Source: Marinilabiliaceae bacterium JC040 (GTDB lineage: Bacteria; Bacteroidota; Bacteroidia; Bacteroidales; Marinifilaceae). Taken from it: a stretch of 64,000 bases of DNA. The notes below the pieces were generated by a model that had not been told where the DNA came from, searched no databases, and saw only the letters and a list, made by a program, of their open reading frames with translations. A program made the translations under genes and the position numbers. Each line of letters starts with the position of its first letter. The first letter of the stretch is position 1. Below are positions 46,772 through 54,644 of this stretch, piece by piece. The stretch is from positions 1 to 64,000 of the forward strand of contig SNAP01000002.1 in NCBI GenBank assembly GCA_022496785.1, in the 5' to 3' direction.

Positions 46772-46827
46772 GAACCTTATTTAAAATAATTGTGAATCTA
46801 GAAATTTCTATGAAACTTCTAAAATTG

Positions 46828-46902
46828 TGATCTAGCCAGGGCTCGAACCTGGGACCTACGGCTTAGAAGGCCGTTGCTCTAATCCAACTGAGCTACTAGA
46901 CC
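46828..46902 (-). tRNA. tRNA-Arg (anticodon TCT), second copy
   Basis: The 75-base body is identical to the neighbouring copies as far as I can read. The three bases after the discriminator read CAA, so CCA must be added by enzyme. Confidence 0.95.
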
Positions 46903-46963
46903 AATCCTAGTTTTCACACACAACCTTTCAGTTGCACATTATTTTAACATTAAAAAGAAGTAG

Positions 46964-47038
46964 TGATCTAGCCAGGGCTCGAACCTGGGACCTACGGCTT
47001 AGAAGGCCGTTGCTCTAATCCAACTGAGCTACTAGACC
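46964..47038 (-). tRNA. tRNA-Arg (anticodon TCT), third copy
   Basis: The 75-base body matches the other two copies. The bases after the discriminator read CTA, so CCA is not encoded. It is the first of the three to be transcribed. Confidence 0.95.
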
Positions 47039-47158
47039 ATATCTCTCTAATGCGATGCAAAGATGGTGCATTTTCCTTTATATTGCAAGTCTTTTAGCGT
47101 TTTTTTTCAATCTTTTTTTCATGATTTTCCTATACTATTAATATCTAGATATTTAATA

Positions 47159-48055
47159 TCATCTTTTTTTAGAGAAAAATTTTCTAGTCAATGTCTTTTC
47201 CTTCCCAATCATACATACAGAAGCTAAAACAAGAATAGATCCTATCATCATTTTTATTGAAAAATCTTCATTAAATAAACATAAGCCCATAAGAACACCT
47301 GTTAAAGGTTCAAAAGTTGATAATATAGAGGCATTACTAGGACCGATTTCTTTCATTCCTTCAAAAAATAGTAATACTGCCACAAAAGTTGCTAATAATC
47401 CTAAATTACAAATGTAAAAGATAGCACTTGAGGAAATGCTAAAATTTAATTGATTTGTAGATCCACCAATAAGTAAGAAAAGAAGTGTAGTAATTAAGAA
47501 CACATAAAAGAGTAAAGAATAGGGATTAATTTTTTTAAGATTATCATTTGCTATTGTAATTATATATATAGCATAAAATAGACCTGATATTAAAGCCCAA
47601 AAAATACCTGTATAATTAATATCAACACTAGATGTTATACTTAAAAGACCTATTCCCAATACAGAAAGTAATAAAGCTAGAAATTTAACTTGTGTCATCT
47701 TTTCTTTATAAACAATACAAGCTAGTATACATGTTATAACTGGATATACAAAATGAAGAGAACTTGCAAGCCCTGTAGATATATATTCATAGGAAATAAA
47801 CAAACTATAGGTTGTAAAGACTGTTCCAACCACAGAGGCAAGACCAATTGATAAAAATTGCTTAGCTGTAATTTTTAAATTAATTCTCTTAATAAAGACA
47901 TATAAGCCTATTAAACTAAAAGCAAAGAGATATCTATAAAATAGAAGAGATATCACATTTACGCCCTCTGAATACGAATATTTTGCAAAAGTTGGCATCA
48001 AACCAAATAGAATTGCAGATACTATAACAGTAATAAATCCTTTAAATTGTTTCAT
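47159..48055 (-). CDS. EamA/DMT-family transporter
   Basis: The 298-residue protein has about ten membrane helices in two EamA halves. The first half includes ILFGLMPTFAKYSYSEGVNV and SIGLASVVGTVFTTYSL; the second starts about residue 150 with YTGIFWALISGLFYAIYII and has LSTFEPLTGVLMGLCLFNE. The family exports amino acids, purines or other metabolites; the substrate here is not predictable. It stands alone on the minus strand, downstream of the tRNA promoter region. Confidence 0.88.
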   Translation of the reverse strand: MKQFKGFITVIVSAILFGLMPTFAKYSYSEGVNVISLLFYRYLFAFSLIGLYVFIKRINLKITAKQFLSIGLASVVGTVFTTYSLFISYEYISTGLASSLHFVYPVITCILACIVYKEKMTQVKFLALLLSVLGIGLLSITSSVDINYTGIFWALISGLFYAIYIITIANDNLKKINPYSLLFYVFLITTLLFLLIGGSTNQLNFSISSSAIFYICNLGLLATFVAVLLFFEGMKEIGPSNASILSTFEPLTGVLMGLCLFNEDFSIKMMIGSILVLASVCMIGKEKTLTRKFFSKKR

Positions 48056-48156
48056 TTTTATAAAATTTGCTGCAATTTTAAATATTAATTACTAATTTTC
48101 TAAAGAAAAAACCACAATTAATGTTAAATAAAATTTATTTAAAATAAACGAATAAA

Positions 48157-48642
48157 ATGAATAAAGAAATTATCTATTTTGGAGGAGGTTGTTTCTGGGG
48201 TGTTGAATACTATTTTCAAAAAGAATTAGGTGTAATTGAAACTAGTGTTGGTTTTATTGGAGGAAAATCTATTAATCCTTCATATAAAGATGTATGCAAT
48301 GGAAATACAGGGCATGCTGAAGTCGTAAAAGTTGTATACGACACATCAAAAACAAAATCTGAAACACTAATTAAATTGTTTTTTGAAATACATGATTGTA
48401 CACAAATTGATCGTCAAGGTCCAGATATTGGAGAGCAATATCGATCAGAAATCTTCTATACTACTGATGAACAACAAAAAGAAGCTACTAAAATAATAGA
48501 TCTTCTAATAAATAAAGGATTTGAAGTTGCTACTATACTAACAAAAGCAGACGTCTATTATAAAGCTGAAGATTATCATCAAGAATATTTTTCTAAACAA
48601 GGAGCTACTCCTACATGTCATTTCAGAACCAAAATATTCTAG
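48157..48642 (+). CDS. msrA: Peptide methionine-S-sulfoxide reductase A
   Basis: The 161-residue enzyme repairs oxidised Met residues. The catalytic motif GGGCFWGVE holds Cys12; GFIGGKSINPSYKDVCNGNTGHAEVV and DIGEQYRSEIFY are conserved family blocks. A Cys near the C-terminus (TPTCHFR) could act in recycling. It stands alone; MsrB is not adjacent. Confidence 0.96.
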   Translation: MNKEIIYFGGGCFWGVEYYFQKELGVIETSVGFIGGKSINPSYKDVCNGNTGHAEVVKVVYDTSKTKSETLIKLFFEIHDCTQIDRQGPDIGEQYRSEIFYTTDEQQKEATKIIDLLINKGFEVATILTKADVYYKAEDYHQEYFSKQGATPTCHFRTKIF

Positions 48643-48660
48643 TCTTACTTTATACTTTAT

Positions 48661-48695
48661 AAAAAAAGAACAGTATTTACATTAAATACTGTTCT
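48661..48695. terminator. Bidirectional terminator between msrA and the DEAD-like gene
   Basis: The arms agaacagtattta (48667-48679) and taaatactgttct (48683-48695) make a 13-bp stem with a tiny loop. An A run lies to the left and T-rich bases to the right. Confidence 0.8.
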
Positions 48696-48712
48696 TTCTA
48701 TTAAAGAATTAA

Positions 48713-49306
48713 TTAATAAATTAGCATATGCTGGTCAATAATCCTTTCTACCCTACTATTAATTTTTGTTCCAACAAGGATCTTTTGACATTTAGGAAGA
48801 GATTCACATATTCTTTCAACTTCAGACTGATTAGCATCAGTAATTACTTTATCTGAATTATCAATTATAAATATTTTAACACCAGTAATATTTATACCAG
48901 AAATAGCATATAATTTGTTTATTTGTTTCACAGTTCCTATAAGAATATCTGTCCCGAAATATATTTCATCTCTTTGGTCCTCTATTAAACGAGTTTCATA
49001 AGCAGTATGCACTCTCAGCGATGTATATTTTCCGTAAATAGAAAAACATTCTTCTAATTTTTCCCCTTCTTCTTTATCTGGTACAATAATCATTGCTCTA
49101 GGAACATCTTCAAATTCCTCTTTCAATTTATTTATTACTGATATTGCAATAGCTGTAGATTTTCCTTGTTCTTCTTTATCAATATAGACTACATCTCTCC
49201 CACTTTTTATAGCTGAAATATTATCTTTTTGCTTACTAATAGGTTCTTCTAGATGACTTTCTGTAATAGCTCTTTCAAGAGGCTGGTATAATCGTTTTAA
49301 AAACAT
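48713..49306 (-). CDS. Degenerate DEAD-box-like protein, first RecA domain only
   Basis: The 197-residue protein lines up with domain 1 of DEAD-box helicases but has no domain 2. The Q motif is present (EPISKQKDNISAIKSGRDVV, Gln26). The Walker A equivalent is EEQGKST (45-51), lacking the first Gly of GxGKT. Motif Ib is GTDILIGTVKQINKL. Motif II reads IIDNSDKV instead of DEAD, and motif III reads VGT. It should still bind RNA or nucleotide weakly, but helicase activity is unlikely. The gene start is normal and the sequence shows no frameshift, so it looks like a maintained short protein. Confidence 0.72.
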   Translation of the reverse strand: MFLKRLYQPLERAITESHLEEPISKQKDNISAIKSGRDVVYIDKEEQGKSTAIAISVINKLKEEFEDVPRAMIIVPDKEEGEKLEECFSIYGKYTSLRVHTAYETRLIEDQRDEIYFGTDILIGTVKQINKLYAISGINITGVKIFIIDNSDKVITDANQSEVERICESLPKCQKILVGTKINSRVERIIDQHMLIY

Positions 49307-49441
49307 ATATAATACTCGTTATTTAATTATTAATGCAAAAATAGAACTAATGATAAAGTTAAACAATTATTTCAAGCTTTCTTATAGAAGAATATTAGAC
49401 TAAAATATTTTGACATTCTTATAAATACATAATTAGATTAT

Positions 49442-49449
49442 TATCTTTG
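49442..49449 (+). promoter_or_regulatory. Likely -7 element for the MFS gene
   Basis: TATCTTTG followed by C matches TAnnTTTGY and ends only 5 bp before the ATG at 49455. If this is the promoter, the message would have almost no leader. Confidence 0.4.
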
Positions 49450-49454
49450 CTTGC

Positions 49455-50633
49455 ATGAAAAGTAATATTAAATACCTGTATCTTATTAAATTTTCAAAAT
49501 GGTTTACCTTAGTAATGCCTATTTTAATTCCATTCTATCAAAAAAGTGGATTAAGTATTACAGATATTATGCTTCTTAAAAGTATATATTCCATAGCAAT
49601 AGTAATTATGGAAATTCCATCAGGTTACTTAGCTGATATTTGGGGACGTCGAAAGACATTATTAATAGGTGGTATTTTAGCCTTTATAGGATTTGCAATA
49701 TACAGTATTACTAATCATTTTCTAACTTTCTTAATGGCTGAAATTACTTTAGGATTAGGACATTCATTAATATCTGGTGCTGATTCGGCTTTATTATATG
49801 ATAGTCTTAAGTCGATTAAGCAAGAAGATACCTACTTAAAACATGAAGGAAAATTAACTTCTTTAGGTAATTTTTCTGAAGCTATTGCAGGTATATTAAG
49901 TGGTATTATTGCAGCATATAGTTATAAATTACCATTTATAATTCAATCTGGCATTGCTTTTATAGGTATTCCATCTGCAATAATGCTACAAGAGCCTAAA
50001 AAATGTATTCATGTCGCTAAAACTAGTTATAAAAATATCTTTAATGTATTACAAAAACATATACAAAAGAATAAAATTTTAAGATTATATATACTACTTT
50101 CTTCTATTACAGGATGTGCAACTTTAAGTATGGCATGGTTTGTTCAAATTTATTTAAAAGAGATTAATTTAGATGTAGAATATTTTGGAATTATATGGAC
50201 AGTTTTAAATTTATCAGTAGGTATAAGTTCAATGAAAGCATACAAGATATATGAAAGTCTTGGTGAAAAAACAACTACAATTATAGGTATCAGTATAATA
50301 GGTATCTCTTATATAATATGTGGAATACATATATCTATTATAAATTTAATTACTCTTGTTGTATTTTACCTTGTAAGAGGTGTAGTAACACCAATATTTA
50401 AAGATTTTATAAATAAACACACTAAATCTGAAATTAGAGCGACAATACTATCAATTAGGAATTTTATTATTAGAATAATCTTTGCAATAATGGCTCCTAT
50501 ATTTGGTTATATAACTGATAATATAAACCTTAATACATCATTAATCATTACAGGAAGTGTTTTCTTTATTTTAAATCTTTATGTTGTACTTAAACTATAC
50601 AAAAGAAAAGAGGTGCATCAAATACACCCCTAA
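49455..50633 (+). CDS. MFS transporter
   Basis: The 392-residue protein has about 12 membrane helices. The MFS signature loop is GYLADIWGRRKTLLIGGIL between helices 2 and 3, and EIPSGYLADIWGRR is preceded by LLKSIYSIAIVIM. Family members with this pattern are mostly drug or metabolite exporters. The substrate is unknown. It stands alone, divergent from the DEAD-like gene. Confidence 0.88.
   Translation: MKSNIKYLYLIKFSKWFTLVMPILIPFYQKSGLSITDIMLLKSIYSIAIVIMEIPSGYLADIWGRRKTLLIGGILAFIGFAIYSITNHFLTFLMAEITLGLGHSLISGADSALLYDSLKSIKQEDTYLKHEGKLTSLGNFSEAIAGILSGIIAAYSYKLPFIIQSGIAFIGIPSAIMLQEPKKCIHVAKTSYKNIFNVLQKHIQKNKILRLYILLSSITGCATLSMAWFVQIYLKEINLDVEYFGIIWTVLNLSVGISSMKAYKIYESLGEKTTTIIGISIIGISYIICGIHISIINLITLVVFYLVRGVVTPIFKDFINKHTKSEIRATILSIRNFIIRIIFAIMAPIFGYITDNINLNTSLIITGSVFFILNLYVVLKLYKRKEVHQIHP
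50611..50632 (-). terminator. Weak terminator of the 50657 lipoprotein gene
   Basis: On the minus strand AGGGGUG and CACCUC form a short stem (one mismatch) around a loop of about nine bases, followed by UUUUCUUUU. It overlaps the 3' end of the MFS gene. Confidence 0.35.
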
Positions 50634-50656
50634 TCAAGTCCACAATATTTATTCAA

Positions 50657-51631
50657 TTAATTGATATTCACAACATCTTCACCCTTATAATCCTTACTTT
50701 CAAATTTAAAAGTAAATCCGCTATTATAATCTTTTATAAGATTCACTTTAAACTGTTTTAGATACATTCTTTTAAAACTATAAACTTCATTACAAACTTC
50801 AATATCCTCTCTATTTTCGCGTTTCCATATTATTTTTACCCTATAATCATTAGCATATTCTTTATCTTTTGTAATTTCATGAAGTCCATCCATAGAAAGG
50901 AATTTAGTAGTTTCTTTATTTTTAGGAGTAAGTACAAATTTATACGAATAATCTTTCATGCCAATCTTTTCATTAATAATCTCAACCTCAACTTCTCCCT
51001 CATCAAGGTTTAATATTTCAGCAGAAAGACCAAATCCCCATAGATATATATCAATAGGTACTGTTGTATTTTCATCCACAATGGTAACATTTGCAAGTCC
51101 ATAATATCTTTTCATTTCAAAAAAACAATTATCACTATCTTCCATTCTCATAACATCTGCATCAATATATGGAAAACTTTCTTCTGTTGAATATTGGACA
51201 ACATTTAGAGGAATAGAAACAGTATAATCTGACATACAATAAGGACCAAAAGTTTCAAATCTATCATACCTTAGGTTAATAGTATTATCATTACAAATTC
51301 TATGATTTTTTGCAAAATCTTCTATAAACGAAATGTATACTGTAATATTATCATCTTTCCTTGCTTTAAATCTTAGATTCTCTAAATCATCAGATATACA
51401 ATATGCATAGTTCTCTTTATCTTTTAGGATTTTTACTATATAATATTGTTTAATGATTTTATCAGATTTGGTTAGTATTTTAGTTGAACTAGAATGAATT
51501 ATTGGTTTTAGTCCAACCATAAACAAATCATCATTTGCATTTTCTGCATTTAATACATCTTTATCACCTGAACAACTACAAATAAAAATTGTAGATATAA
51601 CTACAAATAGCATCTTCTTTAAACGTTTCAT
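50657..51631 (-). CDS. Lipoprotein of unknown function
   Basis: The 324-residue protein has a lipoprotein signal MKRLKKMLFVVISTIFICSC (Cys 20). The mature part is rich in beta-strand-like segments (YDRFETFGPYCMSDYTVSIP, YGLANVTIVDENTTVPIDIY, KYSYKFVLT-type text) and looks like a multi-strand envelope protein. I do not recognise the family. It stands alone between the MFS gene and a probable recombinase remnant. Confidence 0.6.
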   Translation of the reverse strand: MKRLKKMLFVVISTIFICSCSGDKDVLNAENANDDLFMVGLKPIIHSSSTKILTKSDKIIKQYYIVKILKDKENYAYCISDDLENLRFKARKDDNITVYISFIEDFAKNHRICNDNTINLRYDRFETFGPYCMSDYTVSIPLNVVQYSTEESFPYIDADVMRMEDSDNCFFEMKRYYGLANVTIVDENTTVPIDIYLWGFGLSAEILNLDEGEVEVEIINEKIGMKDYSYKFVLTPKNKETTKFLSMDGLHEITKDKEYANDYRVKIIWKRENREDIEVCNEVYSFKRMYLKQFKVNLIKDYNSGFTFKFESKDYKGEDVVNIN

Positions 51632-51760
51632 ATTTATCTTTTATTAAATTTAGAAATATTTTCTTATTTAAATTATGTTACTCATACAAATTTCTGACAA
51701 TTTTACCTAAATGTAAAGGTTTATATAGCAATATTTTCTATTATCAATAAACTCTATAGC

Positions 51761-51906
51761 TTAGTTATTGAATATAACATTAGTATATAATGAAAGTGTT
51801 TTTATCTTTGATTTATCTAGATACTTATTATAATGTAACATCATAGTAGAATGATTACCCTATAACCAATGAATTGTATTAAAATTTAATGAAGGGTATA
51901 AATAAA
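51761..51906 (-). pseudogene. Possible tyrosine-recombinase C-terminal remnant
   Basis: One minus-strand frame reads PSLNFNTIHWL, a TAG, then GNHSTMMLHYNKYLDKSKI and a stop at 51761-51763. This resembles the end of tyrosine recombinases, where NTIQxLLGH is followed by S-xx-MT-xxY (the catalytic Tyr). The piece is short and has a stop where the conserved Leu-Gly-His would sit. The rest of the 51632-51992 gap holds only a terminator and AT-rich sequence. Confidence 0.35.
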
Positions 51907-51911
51907 TTAAA

Positions 51912-51941
51912 AGGTCTACATATATAAATATATGTAGACCT
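51912..51941 (-). terminator. Terminator of the SusCD-TlpA operon
   Basis: The perfect 13-bp arms aggtctacatata (51912-51924) and tatatgtagacct (51929-51941) have a 4-base loop. On the minus strand UUUAAUUUAUUU follows, which is moderately U-rich. It lies about 50 bp past the last gene. Confidence 0.7.
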
Positions 51942-51992
51942 ATAGAATAGAAATAAATCAAAATACACCTATTTCTACCAAAGAATGAAATA

Positions 51993-53141
51993 CTACTTAG
52001 TTATAACTTCCTCTAGTTTATCGTAAAATCCAGAATTTTCACCAACACTTCTCATTAAGATCTTTCCATTTGGATCTATTAATATTTTAGTTGGATAACC
52101 CTGTATATTAAATTTAGCAACTAAATCATTTTTATTCTTTATAGATCGGAAATGAGGCCAATTTAATTTTTTATTAATAATTAAATTCTTCCATCCTTTA
52201 ATATTAGAATCATTTGCAATTCCGACTATCTGAAATACATCTTTATGCTTATCTCTAAAAGCTTTCATATCTGCCATTCCACTTACACAAGGACCACACC
52301 ATGTACCCCAGAAATCTAAAAGGACATATTTACCCCTTAATGATTTTAGATTAAAAGTAGAACCATCATTTGTATCTGAAGAAATAATATTTGGAACTAT
52401 TTTGCCAATTTGAGTTGCATAATATCCAGAAATTCGTGATTCTAAATTCTTATAATAAGATAAATTCTTATATTTCTTACTAATTGTTTTAAAAAGAGAT
52501 GCTACTTTCTCAATAGAAATTTGTCTTCTTATAACCATATCATCCATTAACCAAAGCCCAGCTACAGAATTTGCATTTTTACTTAAGAATTTCATTTTCA
52601 TTTCACTAATTTTAGAATATAGTGAATTCATTTTTTTCTTCCACATCTTAACATTAGAATCTGCTTTATTTTCTAATGTCTTGACATATAAATTAACAGC
52701 TTCATTTTCAATTGGGAAAATACTAGAAGTTAAATTCGCCAATATAAGATTTTCTTTATCTCCTGTTGGATATGCATTAATATAATCATTAGCATTACCT
52801 TTTACTGATATCTTTGCATTTGGACTAACTACAACCCACAGGGAATTAACTTTAGTTGGAATAAAACCACCTGATTTTAAACTTTTATTTAATTTATTAT
52901 TATTGAAAAAAATTCTTAGAACTTGAGTTTCTTTCAGTTCTCCTTTATAATTCAACTTTTCATTATTTATATCAAAACTTACTCTTTTACGTCCATATTT
53001 TGCAGAATCATCTGGAATACTATATGTCCCAGTTTTACTTGATATTCCTTTAATCTTCCCTTTAATAGAGAATTTAACTTGAGCACTTAGATTAGTTATA
53101 CTATATAAACTAATTATTATAATTATAAAAATATTTCTCAT
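51993..53141 (-). CDS. TlpA-like thioredoxin-fold protein of a SusCD operon
   Basis: The 382-residue exported protein has a signal peptide (MRNIFIIIIISLYSITNLSAQ), an N-terminal DUF4369-like beta region (about 25-125), a helical middle and a C-terminal thioredoxin domain with LLDFWGTWCGPCVSGM and the cis-Pro part IQGYPTKILIDPNGKI. WCGPC is a complete redox site. It begins 1 bp after the SusD-like gene, so all three genes are one operon; it may reduce disulfides in a peptide ligand or in its partner proteins. Confidence 0.88.
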   Translation of the reverse strand: MRNIFIIIIISLYSITNLSAQVKFSIKGKIKGISSKTGTYSIPDDSAKYGRKRVSFDINNEKLNYKGELKETQVLRIFFNNNKLNKSLKSGGFIPTKVNSLWVVVSPNAKISVKGNANDYINAYPTGDKENLILANLTSSIFPIENEAVNLYVKTLENKADSNVKMWKKKMNSLYSKISEMKMKFLSKNANSVAGLWLMDDMVIRRQISIEKVASLFKTISKKYKNLSYYKNLESRISGYYATQIGKIVPNIISSDTNDGSTFNLKSLRGKYVLLDFWGTWCGPCVSGMADMKAFRDKHKDVFQIVGIANDSNIKGWKNLIINKKLNWPHFRSIKNKNDLVAKFNIQGYPTKILIDPNGKILMRSVGENSGFYDKLEEVITK

Positions 53142-53142
53142 A

Positions 53143-54633
53143 TTAGTATTTGTTTTGCTTTAATTGATCATTACTTAAGAATATATCCTTATCTGTTAAA
53201 GGTGCAGCATAACGCTTCTCAGGTAAAGTATATTCTTTAAGAGCTCCATTATTTAATATTGTAGTAGAATTATAACTATAAAATTTTCTTTTAAGAACTA
53301 CATCATCAATACTTGTTTTATTGTAATTAAATCTACGAATATCAAACCATCTTATAGAAAAAGGCATCTCTCTTCTTCTTTCAGCTAAAACTTTTAAAAT
53401 AGCCTCATCTTTTGTTGTTGCAGATAAATTAACATGAGAACCAGGAAGCATTCTTTTTGCTCTTAATATATTTACAGCATTCATAGCTTCTTGAATTTTT
53501 CCTGTACGAGCAAGGCACTCAGCTTTTATAAGTATTAGATTTGCTGTTGTCATACCAGAAGGAATTCTATCTTTATAAAAGAACACATAACCTGGATAAG
53601 AATAATTTTGTATCGATCTATCATAGGAATAATCTTCGACTATATGATATTTATATCTTAAATCATTAGTATGATCATAAAGATCTAGAAGTTCTTTACT
53701 AGGTACATACCACCATGATCCATGATCCATTACTCGCAAATATATAAATTCTTTCCAAGCCATAATATCTATCATATCCATTTGTTCATCATGTGTATAA
53801 GGCATTTTTAAACTTACTTTATTACCATTTATTGTATAATCAAGATCTTTTCCATAGTGCATCTCTGTATTATAATCAACTAAATCTGACTTAACAGCTA
53901 AAACTTCATTTGCATATTTTAAGGCATTATTATAATCTCCTTTAAATAAAAGGTATCGTGCCATAAAAGCTTTAATAGCGTAAGCATTCCCTCTCCACAT
54001 TCTATCTACAGTATTGTCTTTACTTTTTAGAGCTTCTTGCAAATCTTCTTCTATGAAATCGTATGTAGCTTTTAAACTCATTCTTACCATTGGCTCTTCA
54101 TAACTTGTAGAAGTTTTCCTAGGTAAACCGAATTCTCCATAAAATTTACTTGCATAAGGCAAACAATATGTATTAACAAGATTCCAATTCTCATATGCTC
54201 TAATAAAATGAGCTTCTGCTTTTAATCTTGCTTTATCTTCAGCAGATCCTTTTACCTTATCTACATATTCTAATATCGTATTTGCTGTAAATATCTTTGA
54301 ATAAGCTCCACTAAAAAAATAATCACTATTTTCTAGTACCAAATTATTTACATCCCACAAATACCACATTAATCCTTTTTGATAAAAAGTTGAAGGTCTT
54401 GCATTATAAAGATCCATAGGTATACCGTAGTCATCCGATCCATAAATTGCAGCATTATTAGGCTCTTTATAAAAACTTCTATAAGATGCTAGTAATCCAT
54501 CTAAATGCTCAATTGTACTAATTTGAACACTACTAGTTTTAGAGGGCATATCGTCTAAATATTCATCACAAGATGTTAACAATAAAGACATAAAGAAAAT
54601 CCCAATATATATTTTTTTAAAAATACTTTTCAT
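53143..54633 (-). CDS. SusD/RagB-family nutrient-binding lipoprotein
   Basis: The 496-residue protein has a lipoprotein signal ending LLLTSC (Cys 22), followed by DEYLDDMPS as usual for SusD proteins. TPR-like segments (RLKAEAHFIRAYENWNLVNTYC and YAIKAFMARYLLFKGDYNNA) and the C-terminal AERRREMPFSIRWFDIRRFN block identify the family. It lies on the cell surface as the lid of the SusC channel. The substrate is not shown by the sequence, and no glycosidase is adjacent, which fits a peptide or other non-glycan ligand (RagB-like). Confidence 0.93.
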   Translation of the reverse strand: MKSIFKKIYIGIFFMSLLLTSCDEYLDDMPSKTSSVQISTIEHLDGLLASYRSFYKEPNNAAIYGSDDYGIPMDLYNARPSTFYQKGLMWYLWDVNNLVLENSDYFFSGAYSKIFTANTILEYVDKVKGSAEDKARLKAEAHFIRAYENWNLVNTYCLPYASKFYGEFGLPRKTSTSYEEPMVRMSLKATYDFIEEDLQEALKSKDNTVDRMWRGNAYAIKAFMARYLLFKGDYNNALKYANEVLAVKSDLVDYNTEMHYGKDLDYTINGNKVSLKMPYTHDEQMDMIDIMAWKEFIYLRVMDHGSWWYVPSKELLDLYDHTNDLRYKYHIVEDYSYDRSIQNYSYPGYVFFYKDRIPSGMTTANLILIKAECLARTGKIQEAMNAVNILRAKRMLPGSHVNLSATTKDEAILKVLAERRREMPFSIRWFDIRRFNYNKTSIDDVVLKRKFYSYNSTTILNNGALKEYTLPEKRYAAPLTDKDIFLSNDQLKQNKY

Positions 54634-54644
54634 AACTATTTATT

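Noticed and set aside
46694-47038. Three identical ~75-bp units spaced by about 60 bp, at first sight an array of repeats.
   Set aside because: Each folds as a complete tRNA-Arg cloverleaf.
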